Under the pieces are notes generated by a model. The model made no database searches and was not told the DNA's origin. It saw only the letters and a program-made list of their open reading frames with translations. A program made the translations under genes and the position numbers. Shown one piece after another: positions 33,501-42,139 of a stretch of DNA of 64,000 bases (position 1 is its first letter; every line of letters starts with the position of its first letter). This DNA is from Dactylosporangium fulvum (GTDB taxonomy: Bacteria > Actinomycetota > Actinomycetes > Mycobacteriales > Micromonosporaceae): assembly GCF_025137375.1 (NCBI RefSeq), contig NZ_CP073720.1:7092501-7156500 (forward strand), read 5' to 3'.

Positions 33501-34605
33501 CGAAGTCGAGCACAGCCGTGAGCGGGGAGTCGTCCGCGAACAGCGCCCGGTAGGCGGAGGGCGCGTCGGCGAACGGCACGCGCACCGCCCGCATCGCGCT
33601 GAGGTCGACGCGTCCCTCGGCGAGCAGGCGCACGAAGTGGCCCATGTTGCGGTTCTCGGTCCACCGTACGGCGTTGACCGGCAGGTCGACGTTGTTCTCC
33701 TCGTAGACCGGGTCGTAGCGGCCGGGGCCGTAGGCGACCGACGGCACGAACGTGGCCTGCGCGGCGAAGAACCGCTTGCGGTCGAGGTCCATGCCGAAGT
33801 CGCCGAGCGCCACCACGCGCCCGCCCGGGCGGAGCAGGTCGAAAGCGAAGTTGACCAGCGTGCTACCCGGGTCGGCGGCCGCCACGATCACCGCGTCGAC
33901 GCCGAAGCCGCCCGTCAGCGCCCGTACCCGTGCGAGCCCTTCCTCGCCGGTGCCGGAGAGCGTCGCGACGGCACCCAGCGCGGTCGCGAGCGCGAGCCGC
34001 TCGACGTTGGTGTCCAGTGCGACCACGTAGATGCCGGCCGACGCCGCCAACTGCGCGATGAGCAGGCCCAGCATGCCGCTGCCGAAGACCGCGACGGTCT
34101 CGCCGAAGCGGCACCCGGTCCGGCGCAGGGCCTCGATGGAGACCGCGCCGAGGGTGACGTGGGCAGCCGCCTCCAGCGGTATCCCCGCCGGTACCGGGAC
34201 CACCAGGTTGCGTGGCACGGCGACGAGGTCGCAGTGGTAGGCGCACTGGCTGCCGCTGCACGCGACCCGGTCGCCGGGCCGCAGGTCGAGCACGTCCGCA
34301 CCGACGGCGACGACCGTGCCGGCGAGGCTGTAGCCGAGCGACGCGGCGTCGGTCGGCGGCATCTGCGGCATCCGCGTCTGGCCGCGCACGGCCGCCGAGC
34401 GGATCGTGCGCCACTCGAACGCCGTGTTGGGGTACTCGTGCGCCTCGGCCACGCTGGTGCGGGTGGCCCGGACGATCGACCGCTCGGTGCCCGGGCTGAT
34501 CACCGAGTACCGCGGGCGGACGACCACGTCGCCGGGCCCGGGTGTGGGGTCCGGCACCTCCCGCAGGATGATCTCGCCGTCCTGGGCGAGCACCCGGCGC
34601 GCCAT
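33493..34605 (-). CDS. Medium-chain dehydrogenase/reductase (BchC-like, catalytic-zinc-poor)
   Basis: ATG 34605 shares one base with the preceding stop (TGATG); 370 residues. The GroES-like N-domain contains YSVISPGTERSIVR and LGYSLAGTVVAVGADV, and the Rossmann domain has ETVAVFGSGMLGLLIAQLA. The usual alcohol-dehydrogenase catalytic Cys/GHE motif is not obvious; the closest segment is CSGSQCAYHCDLV. The SxISPGTE start resembles the BchC/bi-domain oxidoreductase branch, whose substrates are often unknown. It probably oxidises or reduces an intermediate from the neighbouring aminotransferase or hydroxyacid dehydrogenase steps. Confidence 0.85.
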   Translation of the reverse strand: MARRVLAQDGEIILREVPDPTPGPGDVVVRPRYSVISPGTERSIVRATRTSVAEAHEYPNTAFEWRTIRSAAVRGQTRMPQMPPTDAASLGYSLAGTVVAVGADVLDLRPGDRVACSGSQCAYHCDLVAVPRNLVVPVPAGIPLEAAAHVTLGAVSIEALRRTGCRFGETVAVFGSGMLGLLIAQLAASAGIYVVALDTNVERLALATALGAVATLSGTGEEGLARVRALTGGFGVDAVIVAAADPGSTLVNFAFDLLRPGGRVVALGDFGMDLDRKRFFAAQATFVPSVAYGPGRYDPVYEENNVDLPVNAVRWTENRNMGHFVRLLAEGRVDLSAMRAVRVPFADAPSAYRALFADDSPLTAVLDFGD

Positions 34606-35597
34606 CAGCGCGCCGCCCGCGCGACGCCCCGCGCGTGCGGGCGTACCTGCGGATTGACGATCGACCCGGACCAGCCGGTGCGCAGCCATTCGACGGTGGC
34701 GCCGCACACCTCGCGGCGCAGGTCGCGCACCGACTGCGGCGAGTTGGCCCCCTCGTGCGGGGTGAGGATGACGTTGTCACGCCCGCGCAACGGATTGTCG
34801 GCCGGCAACGGCTCCTGCTCGAACACGTCGAGCGCCGCACCGCCGAGCCGGCCGGCGTCGAGCGCCGCGACCAGCGCCTCCTGCCGCACGACGCCGCCCC
34901 GGCTGGTGTTGACGAGCACGGCGTGCGGCCGCATCAGCGCGAGCGTGTCCGTATCGAACAGGTGCCGGGTCGTCTCGGTCAGCGGCACGTGGACGCTGAC
35001 GAAGTCGGACGCGGCAAGCAGCTCCTCGAGGCCCACGCGACGCACGGCCGCGTCGACCGTGGTCGCGACCGGGTCGTAGCCGAGCACGTTCGCACCGAAC
35101 GCCGACATGATCCGCGCGACGTGGCTGCCGATCCGGCCAAGTCCGATCACGCCCACCGTGCTACCGGCCAGCCGGCGGTGCGGGGCCGGCCCGTGGCGCC
35201 ACAGTCCCTGCTGGCCCTGACGGTCCCGGTAGACAACCTGGCGGGAGATCGCGAGCAGCAGCGCGGCGGCGTGCTCGGCGACGTCCTGGGTGCAGTAGGA
35301 CGGCGCGTTGGCCACCGCGACGCCGAGTTCCGTTGCCGCCGCCACGTCGATCTGGTCGTAACCGACGCCCCAGCGGATCGCGAGACCGAGGCGCGGCAGC
35401 TGGAGCAGGACGTCGCGGTTGAGGTGCGGTGTCCACTCCAGCCAGATCACGTCGGCATCGCGGGCCGCGTCGACCAAGGCGTCGGCGTCGCCGGCGCGGA
35501 TCACGGTCAGGTCCGCGCCGACCTCGGCCAGCGCGGCCACCTCCTCGTCGTACGGCGCGAGATCGCCGACGTACTCGACCTGGACGACCGAACTCAT
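34605..35597 (-). CDS. D-2-hydroxyacid dehydrogenase (C-terminal dehydrogenase family)
   Basis: The 330-residue protein overlaps the aminotransferase stop by 4 bp. The NAD-binding Rossmann motif is VGVIGLGRIGSHVA. Catalytic residues are Arg in LVNTSRGGVVRQEALV, Glu in DVFEQEPLPADNPL and His in ILTPHEGANS. The substrate-side region has IRWGVGYDQID and NAPSYCTQDVAEHA. The family reduces 2-keto acids to D-2-hydroxy acids or the reverse. Beside an aminotransferase it could interconvert the keto acid formed from a D- or L-residue. Confidence 0.93.
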   Translation of the reverse strand: MSSVVQVEYVGDLAPYDEEVAALAEVGADLTVIRAGDADALVDAARDADVIWLEWTPHLNRDVLLQLPRLGLAIRWGVGYDQIDVAAATELGVAVANAPSYCTQDVAEHAAALLLAISRQVVYRDRQGQQGLWRHGPAPHRRLAGSTVGVIGLGRIGSHVARIMSAFGANVLGYDPVATTVDAAVRRVGLEELLAASDFVSVHVPLTETTRHLFDTDTLALMRPHAVLVNTSRGGVVRQEALVAALDAGRLGGAALDVFEQEPLPADNPLRGRDNVILTPHEGANSPQSVRDLRREVCGATVEWLRTGWSGSIVNPQVRPHARGVARAAR

Positions 35598-36718
35598 CGC
35601 GGGCTACCTCCGGAACTCTGCTGGTTCTGCGGGACGAACGGCGCGAGCACGTCGGCGACGAGCCGGGCCTGGGACATGTCGTTGTACAGGTGGAACGAGA
35701 GACGGACCTGCGCGTCACCGCCGGTCCCGGCCGGTGGCGGCACCGAGCTGACGATGCCGGCGCCGCGGAGTGCGGCGGCGGCCGCGTCGCGGTGCGACAC
35801 CGGGACCGCGAGCACCGACGAGCCGGTCGGCGGCAGCCCGAGCAGCTTGGCCGCCTCGTCGGCGAGGCTGACGCACCATTCGCGGCGCTCGGCGGCCGGC
35901 ACGCCGACGAGGAACTCCAGGGCCGGTACGGCGCCGACCCAGGCGTGCCAGGCGAGCGAGACGTCGAACCGTGCCGCGGTGCCGGCGAGGTCGGCGAGTT
36001 CCGGCCCGTAATAGTGGGCGTACGCGTCGCCGGCCGACCGCCACGACGCGACGGCCGGCGGCACGGTGTCCCACCGCTCCCGCGCAATGCGCATCAGCGC
36101 CACACCGCGCGGGCAGAGCAGATGCTTGTACGCCGCGACGAGGACGTAGTCGAGGCCGAGCGCTTCGGCCTCGACCGGCAGTACACCGGCCGCGTGCGTG
36201 GCGTCGACGAGCACGGCCGCGCCGAACGCGTGCGCCGCGGCGGAGACCGCCGGGAGGTCCTGCACGCGGCCGTCGTTGGAGCGCACGTGGCTCGTGACCA
36301 CCAGCGTGGTCCGCGGACCGACCTCGCCGGCGAGCGCGTCGAACGGCACCTGGCGGACGCGGACGCCGCGGTGGCGGGCCGCGACGAGCGCGGGCAGCAG
36401 TACCGACGCGAACTCCCCCTCGGGGGTCAGGATCTCGTCGCCCCGCGACAGCGAGCCGACGACGACGCCCGCACCGACCGAGACGGCCGGCAGCAGCGCG
36501 ATCTCGTCGACCGGGGCGCCGAGCAACGTGCCGGCCGCGGCCCGGCACCGTTCCGCCTCCACGTCCCAGTCGTTGACCCAGTCCGCCGAACCGTCGCGCC
36601 ACGTGGTGAGGGCGCCTTCCAGTGCGGCGACGGTACCGGCGGTGGGCAGCCCGTACCCGGCGGTGTTGAGGTACGTGCGGGGCAGCGGAGCAAACTCCGT
36701 GCGAGCGGCGGGATGCAC
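35594..36718 (-). CDS. Class V aminotransferase (isopenicillin-N-epimerase/cysteine desulfurase-like)
   Basis: GTG 36718, 2 bp after the ATPase stop, gives 374 residues. It has the fold-I PLP pattern of class V: YLNTAGYGLPT at the start, VSVGAGVVVGSL, TSHVRSNDGRVQDLP, the Asp-Ala-Thr-His of VLVDATHAAGV and the PLP lysine in YVLVAAYKHLLCPRG. The C-terminus has VRLSFHLYNDMSQ. Relatives include isopenicillin N epimerases, kynureninase-like enzymes and cysteine desulfurases, so the reaction (transamination, epimerisation or elimination) is open. In this operon a role on an unusual amino acid released from a peptide is likely. Confidence 0.88.
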   Translation of the reverse strand: MHPAARTEFAPLPRTYLNTAGYGLPTAGTVAALEGALTTWRDGSADWVNDWDVEAERCRAAAGTLLGAPVDEIALLPAVSVGAGVVVGSLSRGDEILTPEGEFASVLLPALVAARHRGVRVRQVPFDALAGEVGPRTTLVVTSHVRSNDGRVQDLPAVSAAAHAFGAAVLVDATHAAGVLPVEAEALGLDYVLVAAYKHLLCPRGVALMRIARERWDTVPPAVASWRSAGDAYAHYYGPELADLAGTAARFDVSLAWHAWVGAVPALEFLVGVPAAERREWCVSLADEAAKLLGLPPTGSSVLAVPVSHRDAAAAALRGAGIVSSVPPPAGTGGDAQVRLSFHLYNDMSQARLVADVLAPFVPQNQQSSGGSPR

Positions 36719-36720
36719 GG

Positions 36721-38592
36721 TCAGGACCCTCCGCCCAGGAACTCCGCGGACCGCTCCGGGTTGGGGACCGCCGCGATCAGCTCCATCGTGTACGGATGCT
36801 CGGGCGCCCGCAGCAGCCGCGTGGTCGGCCCCGACTCCCGGATCGCGCCGTGCTGCAGGATGATCGCCTCGTCGGCGACCGCCCGCAGCACGCCCAGGTC
36901 GTGCGTCACGAAGACCACGGTCAGCTCCCGCTCGGCCCGCAGGCCCACGAGCAGCTCGAGGATCGACGCCTGGACCGACACGTCGAGCGCCGAGGTGACC
37001 TCGTCGCAGAGCAGCACCTCGGGCTCGGCCAGCAGCGCCCGGCCGATCGCGATCCGCTGGCGCTGCCCGCCCGACAGATGCCGCGGGAACCGGTCGAGCA
37101 GGTCCGGCGAGAGCCGCACCTGGCGCATCATCTCGGCGACCGCGTCGCGCCGGTCGCGCCGGGCGATGTCCGGCCGGAACAGCTTGAGCGGCCGTTCGAG
37201 CGACTGGTAGACGGTGTGCCGGGGGTTGAGGGTGGCGTCGGGGTTCTGGAAGACGATCTGGATCGCCCGGCGCAACGCGACGGGGCGGGCGCCGGCGAGC
37301 TCCGGCAGGGCCGCGCCGCGGTAGGTGACCGTGCCCGACGACGGCCGCACCAGGCCCGCGATCGCCCGCAGCAGCGTCGACTTGCCGCTGCCGCTCTCCC
37401 CCGCGATGCCCAGCGCACGGCCCGCCGGCACCCGTACCGACACGTCGTCGACGGCCACGAACGGCTGGCCCGAGCCGGGCCGGGCAAAGACGACGCCGAG
37501 CCGGTCGACGGCGAGGATCGCGGCGGCCTCCGCCCCGGCGACCGGTGCCGACCGTGCCGTCGCGGTGGCGGGGGCCGGCTCGGCGGCCGGGTCGAACGGC
37601 GGGAGGTCGTCGAGGCGGACGCACCGCGCGGCGCGGTCGCCGGCCAGCGCGATCAGCGGGATGTCGGTGTCGCACGCCCCGGTGCGGAAGCGGCACCGCT
37701 CGGCGAACCCGCAGACGTGCACCGGTACCGATGGGCGCGGGATGCCCGGGATGCCGTGCAGCGGCCGGTCCGAGGCGATCGTCGGCACGGCGCCGATCAG
37801 CGCGGAGGTGTACGGGTGCCGCGGCGCCGCGTACACCTCGGCGGCGACGCCCTGCTCGACGACCTGGCCGGCGTACATGATCGCGAGCTCGTCGCAGACG
37901 GTCGCGAGCAGCGCGAGGTTGTGGCTCACGTACAGCGCGGCGATGCCGGCGTCGCGGGCGAGCGCCACGATCAGCCGGTTGACGTGTGCCTGGGTGACCA
38001 CGTCGAGGCCGGTCGTCGGCTCGTCGAGGATCAGGACCTCGGGCTCGACCGACAGTGCCAGCGCGAGCGCGATGCGCTGCTGCTGGCCGCCGCTGAACTG
38101 GTGCGGGTACTTGTGCAGCGCGGTCTCGGGCTCGGGGATCTCGACCCGCCCGAGCCACTCGACGCTGCGCCGCACGGCCGCCGCCGTGTCGAGGCCGCGG
38201 TGCCGGCGCAGCCCTTCGACGAAGTGCCGCAGGATGGTCAGCGCCGGGTTGAGCGAGGTCGCGGTGTCCTGCGGCAGGTACGCGAGCCGCGCGCCCCACA
38301 CCTTGCGCAGCTCCTTGATCGAGGCGCGGTCGAGGTCGCGGCCGTCGAACGCCACCCGGCCGGCGAGCGTCTCCTGGCCCGCGACCCGGTAGCCGAGCAG
38401 CGACAGCGCGAGCGTGCTCTTGCCGGAGCCGGACTCACCGGCCAGACCGAGAATCCGCCCGGGCCGGAGGCGGACCGACACCTCGGCGAGGACCTGGGTC
38501 AGCCCGGCGCGCGACCGGTACCCGACCGAAAGGCCATCCGCCGCGAGGTCGCCGTCATGTTGCGCGGGCACCCGCGCGGTCTGCGTCGTCAC
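36721..38592 (-). CDS. Oligopeptide ABC transporter ATP-binding protein, fused DppD-DppF type
   Basis: GTG 38592 overlaps the permease stop by 4 bp; 623 residues with two complete ATPase domains. Each half has Walker A GESGSGKST (near residues 55 and 410) and its own signature and Walker B: SGGQQQR with LILDEPTTGLDV in the first half, SGGQRQR with LLCDEVTSALDV in the second. After the first ATPase comes the oligopeptide-binding C-terminal module with four cysteines (VCGFAERCRFRTGACD...ARCV), typical of Opp/Dpp ATPases that carry an iron-sulfur or disulfide-like motif. A single polypeptide thus replaces the DppD/DppF pair. It powers import of the island's peptide-like substrate. Confidence 0.94.
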   Translation of the reverse strand: MTTQTARVPAQHDGDLAADGLSVGYRSRAGLTQVLAEVSVRLRPGRILGLAGESGSGKSTLALSLLGYRVAGQETLAGRVAFDGRDLDRASIKELRKVWGARLAYLPQDTATSLNPALTILRHFVEGLRRHRGLDTAAAVRRSVEWLGRVEIPEPETALHKYPHQFSGGQQQRIALALALSVEPEVLILDEPTTGLDVVTQAHVNRLIVALARDAGIAALYVSHNLALLATVCDELAIMYAGQVVEQGVAAEVYAAPRHPYTSALIGAVPTIASDRPLHGIPGIPRPSVPVHVCGFAERCRFRTGACDTDIPLIALAGDRAARCVRLDDLPPFDPAAEPAPATATARSAPVAGAEAAAILAVDRLGVVFARPGSGQPFVAVDDVSVRVPAGRALGIAGESGSGKSTLLRAIAGLVRPSSGTVTYRGAALPELAGARPVALRRAIQIVFQNPDATLNPRHTVYQSLERPLKLFRPDIARRDRRDAVAEMMRQVRLSPDLLDRFPRHLSGGQRQRIAIGRALLAEPEVLLCDEVTSALDVSVQASILELLVGLRAERELTVVFVTHDLGVLRAVADEAIILQHGAIRESGPTTRLLRAPEHPYTMELIAAVPNPERSAEFLGGGS

Positions 38593-39527
38593 ACCATCAG
38601 CCGTTCGTGGATGCGGTCGCCGAAGAACTGCGTCAGCGCGTCGGCGATGAGGTTGACCGCGATCGCCAGCACGCCGATCATCAGCGCGGGCACGAGCACG
38701 CCGACCGGCGAGACCAGCAGCAGTGCCCGGTTCTGGGCCACCATCACGCCCCAGTTGGAGCTGGGTGGTTGCACGCCGAGTCCGAGGAAGCTCAGCGAGG
38801 CGATGAACATGATGGCGTACGTGAAGCGCAGCGCGATCTCCACGAGCAGGGTCGGCCCGATGTTCGGGGTGATCTCCCGGAACAGGATCCAGCCCAGCGA
38901 CTCGCCCCGCGCGCGGGCGGCCAGCACGAACTCGCGCGGCGCGACGGCCTGCGTCGACGACCGGATCACCCGCGTGATGTAGGGCGCGTAGACCACCGCG
39001 ACCGCGGTGACCACCACCGCGCCGCCGCCGCCGAACGCCGCGACCACGACGAGGACCGCGAGGTACGAGGGGATGGCCAGGGCGATGTTGATGACCCAGG
39101 TGACCACCGAGTCGACCTTGCCGCCGAGGTAGCCGGAGACCAGGCCGACGAGCGTGGCGACCACCATGGCGGCGGAGACCGCGAGCAGCGGCAGGAGGAT
39201 CACCGAGGCGCCGCCGTGCAGCACCCGGCTGAGGATGTCGCGGCCGTAGGCGTCGGTTCCGAGCCAGTGCTCGGCGGACGGGCCGAGGATGGGCTGGTCG
39301 CTGATCTCGTTGGGCGAGTCGGGCGCGACGAACGGCCCGATCACGACCAGCAGCAGGAGCAGCAGGAGCAGCGCGACACCGAAGCCGCCCTGCGGGATGG
39401 CGAGGAAGCTGCGCCACCCGCGCCGGCGGGGCGCCGCGACGTCGGCCGCGGTGACGAAACTGAGCCGGCGCCGACTGACCGGGTCTCCGCCGACGGGGCC
39501 TGTGTCATTGAGCATGTCGGCGCTCAT
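38589..39527 (-). CDS. Oligopeptide ABC transporter permease, DppC type
   Basis: ATG 39527 overlaps the DppB-type gene by 4 bp; 312 residues. The N-terminal OppC_N helix (FGVALLLLLLLLVVIGPFVAP) is followed by the family marker HWLGTDAYGRDILSRVLHG and the EAA-type loop EFVLAARARGESLGWILFRE, which contacts the ATPase. Six transmembrane helices are evident. The C-terminus is RIHERLMV. Confidence 0.94.
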   Translation of the reverse strand: MSADMLNDTGPVGGDPVSRRRLSFVTAADVAAPRRRGWRSFLAIPQGGFGVALLLLLLLLVVIGPFVAPDSPNEISDQPILGPSAEHWLGTDAYGRDILSRVLHGGASVILLPLLAVSAAMVVATLVGLVSGYLGGKVDSVVTWVINIALAIPSYLAVLVVVAAFGGGGAVVVTAVAVVYAPYITRVIRSSTQAVAPREFVLAARARGESLGWILFREITPNIGPTLLVEIALRFTYAIMFIASLSFLGLGVQPPSSNWGVMVAQNRALLLVSPVGVLVPALMIGVLAIAVNLIADALTQFFGDRIHERLMV

Positions 39528-40525
39528 CGAACCGCGTCCCGGAGCTTCGGGGTCACGTAGACGACGATCGCGTCGGCGGCCAGGTTGGCGATCACGAACA
39601 GCGCGCCGATCATCAGCGCGAGCGCCTCGACGACCGGCGCGTCGCGGGACGCGGCCGACTGCGCGAGCAACTGGCCCATGCCCGGGAAGCCGAAGAGAGT
39701 CTCCGCAACCACCACGCCTCCGATCAGACCGGCGAACTGAAGGCCCAGCGCGGTGACCACCGGCGGGGCCGCGTTGGGCAGGATGTGCCGCAGGGACAGC
39801 GACGGCTCGGTGACCCCGCGCAGCACCGCCGCCCGTACGTAGGTTTCCGACGTCACCTCGCGGGCGTTGGCCCGCATCAGGCGGATGATGTAGGGCACCG
39901 TGCCGAGCGCGATCGTGATGCCGGGCAGCACGTACGCCGTCGGGCTGTCGAACAGGCCGCCGGCGCTGACCGCGGTCGAGTCGACCGGGAGCCACGCGAG
40001 CCAGACACCCAGCACGATGGCCAGGATCAGGCCGAGCACGAACTCCGGGAACGCCGCGACGATCAGCGTCACGAAGGTGAGTGACGCGTCCCGGCGGCCA
40101 CGCAGCCGGACGCCGGAGTAGAGCCCGATCGGCACCGCGACGACGACGGTGAGCAGCCAGGCGAACAGCACCAGGACGACGGACGGGCCCAGCCGGGGCG
40201 AGATGACGTCCCAGACCGGGCCGTTGGACTGGTAGGAGATGCCGAGGTCGCCGCGGAAGATCCCGCCGAGCCAGTCGAGGTAGCGGACCACGACGGGCTT
40301 GTCGAGGCCGTGGCGCTGCTGGAAGGCGGTCACCTGCGAGTCGGTGGCGTACTGGCCGAGGATGTCGCGGGCCGGGTCACCGGCGATCGCGGTCAGCCCG
40401 AAGATCACGATGGTGATCGCGAAGAGCGTGACCACGAGCGTGACGAGCTGGCGGACGAGATAGGGCAGGCGGCGGGGCGCCCTCCGCGGGTGAAGGCGCC
40501 CGGCCTGCGTGGTGGTCTGCGTCAT
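39524..40525 (-). CDS. Oligopeptide ABC transporter permease, DppB type
   Basis: The 333-residue protein has an N-terminal transmembrane helix at about 23-45 and six in total. DppB-family signs are DPARDILGQYATDSQVTAF, the RYLDWLGGIFRGDLGISYQS segment and the EAA loop YVRAAVLRGVTEPSLSLRHI. It forms a heterodimer with the DppC-type permease. It begins 3 bp after the binding-protein gene ends. Confidence 0.94.
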   Translation of the reverse strand: MTQTTTQAGRLHPRRAPRRLPYLVRQLVTLVVTLFAITIVIFGLTAIAGDPARDILGQYATDSQVTAFQQRHGLDKPVVVRYLDWLGGIFRGDLGISYQSNGPVWDVISPRLGPSVVLVLFAWLLTVVVAVPIGLYSGVRLRGRRDASLTFVTLIVAAFPEFVLGLILAIVLGVWLAWLPVDSTAVSAGGLFDSPTAYVLPGITIALGTVPYIIRLMRANAREVTSETYVRAAVLRGVTEPSLSLRHILPNAAPPVVTALGLQFAGLIGGVVVAETLFGFPGMGQLLAQSAASRDAPVVEALALMIGALFVIANLAADAIVVYVTPKLRDAVR

Positions 40526-40528
40526 GGG

Positions 40529-42088
40529 TCAGGTCAGGTAGGCGCCGGCCAGGTACATGTGCGCGCCGTTGGCGGCGGACAGCCCCTGCACCTTGCGGTT
40601 CTTGCCGTAGACCTGGCCCTCCCAGCCGGGGATCACGTTCGCCGCGCCGTCGTTGACCAGCGCGAGCGCGTCGCCGAAGAGCTTCTTCTGCTGCGCCTGG
40701 TCGGTGGTCGCGGTCGCCTGTGCGACCAGTTCGTCGAACTGCGGGTTCGTGAAGTGGGTGATGTTGAGGTCGCCGCCCTTGCCGTACAGCCGGGGCAGGG
40801 CCTGCGAGATGTGCAGCCGTGCCACGCTGATGCCGATCGCGGGCTTCTTCTTGAAGATGTCGGTGAAGAAGGTCGCGTGCGGCCAGGTGATCACGTTGGC
40901 GTTGATGCCGGCCGCTTCCGCGGTGCTCTTGAAGCTGACCGCGGTGTCGAGCTTGTCGCCCTCGTAGGCGTAGACGTCGAACCCGAAGGTGCCGCTGACG
41001 CCGGCCTCCTTCAGCAGCGCCTTGGCGCGGTCGGGGTCGTAGGGCCGCGGCTGCAGACCGGACGGGAAGAAGGGATCCGCCGGCGGGATCGGGATGTCCG
41101 GCGAGATGATGTCGATGCCGGGCGCCACGACCGACATGATCTTCTTGCGGTCGGCGGCGTACTGCATCGCCTGGATGATCTTCTGGTTGTTGAACGGAGC
41201 GGTGTCACCGAACATGGTCAGGCCGACCCAGCCGCCGTTCTTGAGCATGTACGGCTCGACGTTGCCCTTGAGCAGCAGCGTGTTGGCGCCGGTGATGTTG
41301 TCGACGACGTCCTGGCTGCCGGAGGTCACCGCCTGGAGGCGGGTGGCGTCCTCGGCGATCACCACGATCTGTACCGCGTCGAGGTAGGGCTTGCCGTCCT
41401 GCCAGTAGCCGTCGAAGCGGGCCAGGGAGGTCCGCGCCGCGGCGTCGAACCCGGTCAGCGTGAACGGCCCGGTGCCGTTGCCGGTCTTGAAGTCGGTCGT
41501 GCCGTCCTTGACGATGCTGAACCCGGCGGCCGAGACCAGCACCGGGATGAAGGCGTTGGGCTTCGTCAGCGTCAGCTTGACCGTGCTCGGGTCGGCCGCC
41601 ACGATGCCGGAGGCCTGTAGGTAGGGGCCGATCTGCGCCAGGCCGACCGCGGCGAGCGCCGGGTCGAGGATCCGCTTGAACGAGTAGACGACGTCCTGCG
41701 CGGTGAGCGGGCTGCCGTCATGGAACTTCACACCCTGACGCAGCTTGAACGTCCACGTGAGCGCGTCCGGAGTCGACTCCCACTCGGTCGCGAGCGCGGG
41801 CGTGAGCTGGTAGTTCTCGTCGGCCCGGACCAGCGTGTCGTAGCAGTTGGTCGCGATCAGCAGCGGCATCGTGCCGCCGGCCTTGGCCGGGTCGGCGACC
41901 TGGGTCGCGTTGCCCGCGGCCACCGCCCAGCGCAGCGTGCCGCCCCGCTTGGGGGTGCCGGCGCCGCCGCTCGCCGACGACGACGGCGCGCCGTCGTCCC
42001 CGCACGCCGTGAGCCCGAAGAGTCCAGTTCCGAGCGCCGCGCCGGCGCCCGCCTTCAATAACGTCCGCCGATTGATCAGATTCGTCAC
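40529..42088 (-). CDS. Oligopeptide ABC transporter substrate-binding lipoprotein
   Basis: GTG 42088 has GGAG 6 bp upstream; 519 residues. The signal NRRTLLKAGAGAALGTG with a twin-arginine and a downstream LTAC lipobox suggests Tat export and lipid anchoring. The SBP_bac_5 fold shows RGGTLRWAV, LTPALATEWE, TWTFKLRQGVKFHDGSPLTAQDVVYSF and FNNQKIIQAMQYAADRKKIM. It defines substrate entry for the island: oligopeptides or similarly sized peptide-like compounds. Located second in the reverse operon, 51 bp after the enolase-superfamily gene. Confidence 0.94.
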   Translation of the reverse strand: MTNLINRRTLLKAGAGAALGTGLFGLTACGDDGAPSSSASGGAGTPKRGGTLRWAVAAGNATQVADPAKAGGTMPLLIATNCYDTLVRADENYQLTPALATEWESTPDALTWTFKLRQGVKFHDGSPLTAQDVVYSFKRILDPALAAVGLAQIGPYLQASGIVAADPSTVKLTLTKPNAFIPVLVSAAGFSIVKDGTTDFKTGNGTGPFTLTGFDAAARTSLARFDGYWQDGKPYLDAVQIVVIAEDATRLQAVTSGSQDVVDNITGANTLLLKGNVEPYMLKNGGWVGLTMFGDTAPFNNQKIIQAMQYAADRKKIMSVVAPGIDIISPDIPIPPADPFFPSGLQPRPYDPDRAKALLKEAGVSGTFGFDVYAYEGDKLDTAVSFKSTAEAAGINANVITWPHATFFTDIFKKKPAIGISVARLHISQALPRLYGKGGDLNITHFTNPQFDELVAQATATTDQAQQKKLFGDALALVNDGAANVIPGWEGQVYGKNRKVQGLSAANGAHMYLAGAYLT

Positions 42089-42139
42089 GGGGGTCTCCGA
42101 TCGTCTCAGTTCATGCGTTTGGTGGGTGCTGCGCGCAGG

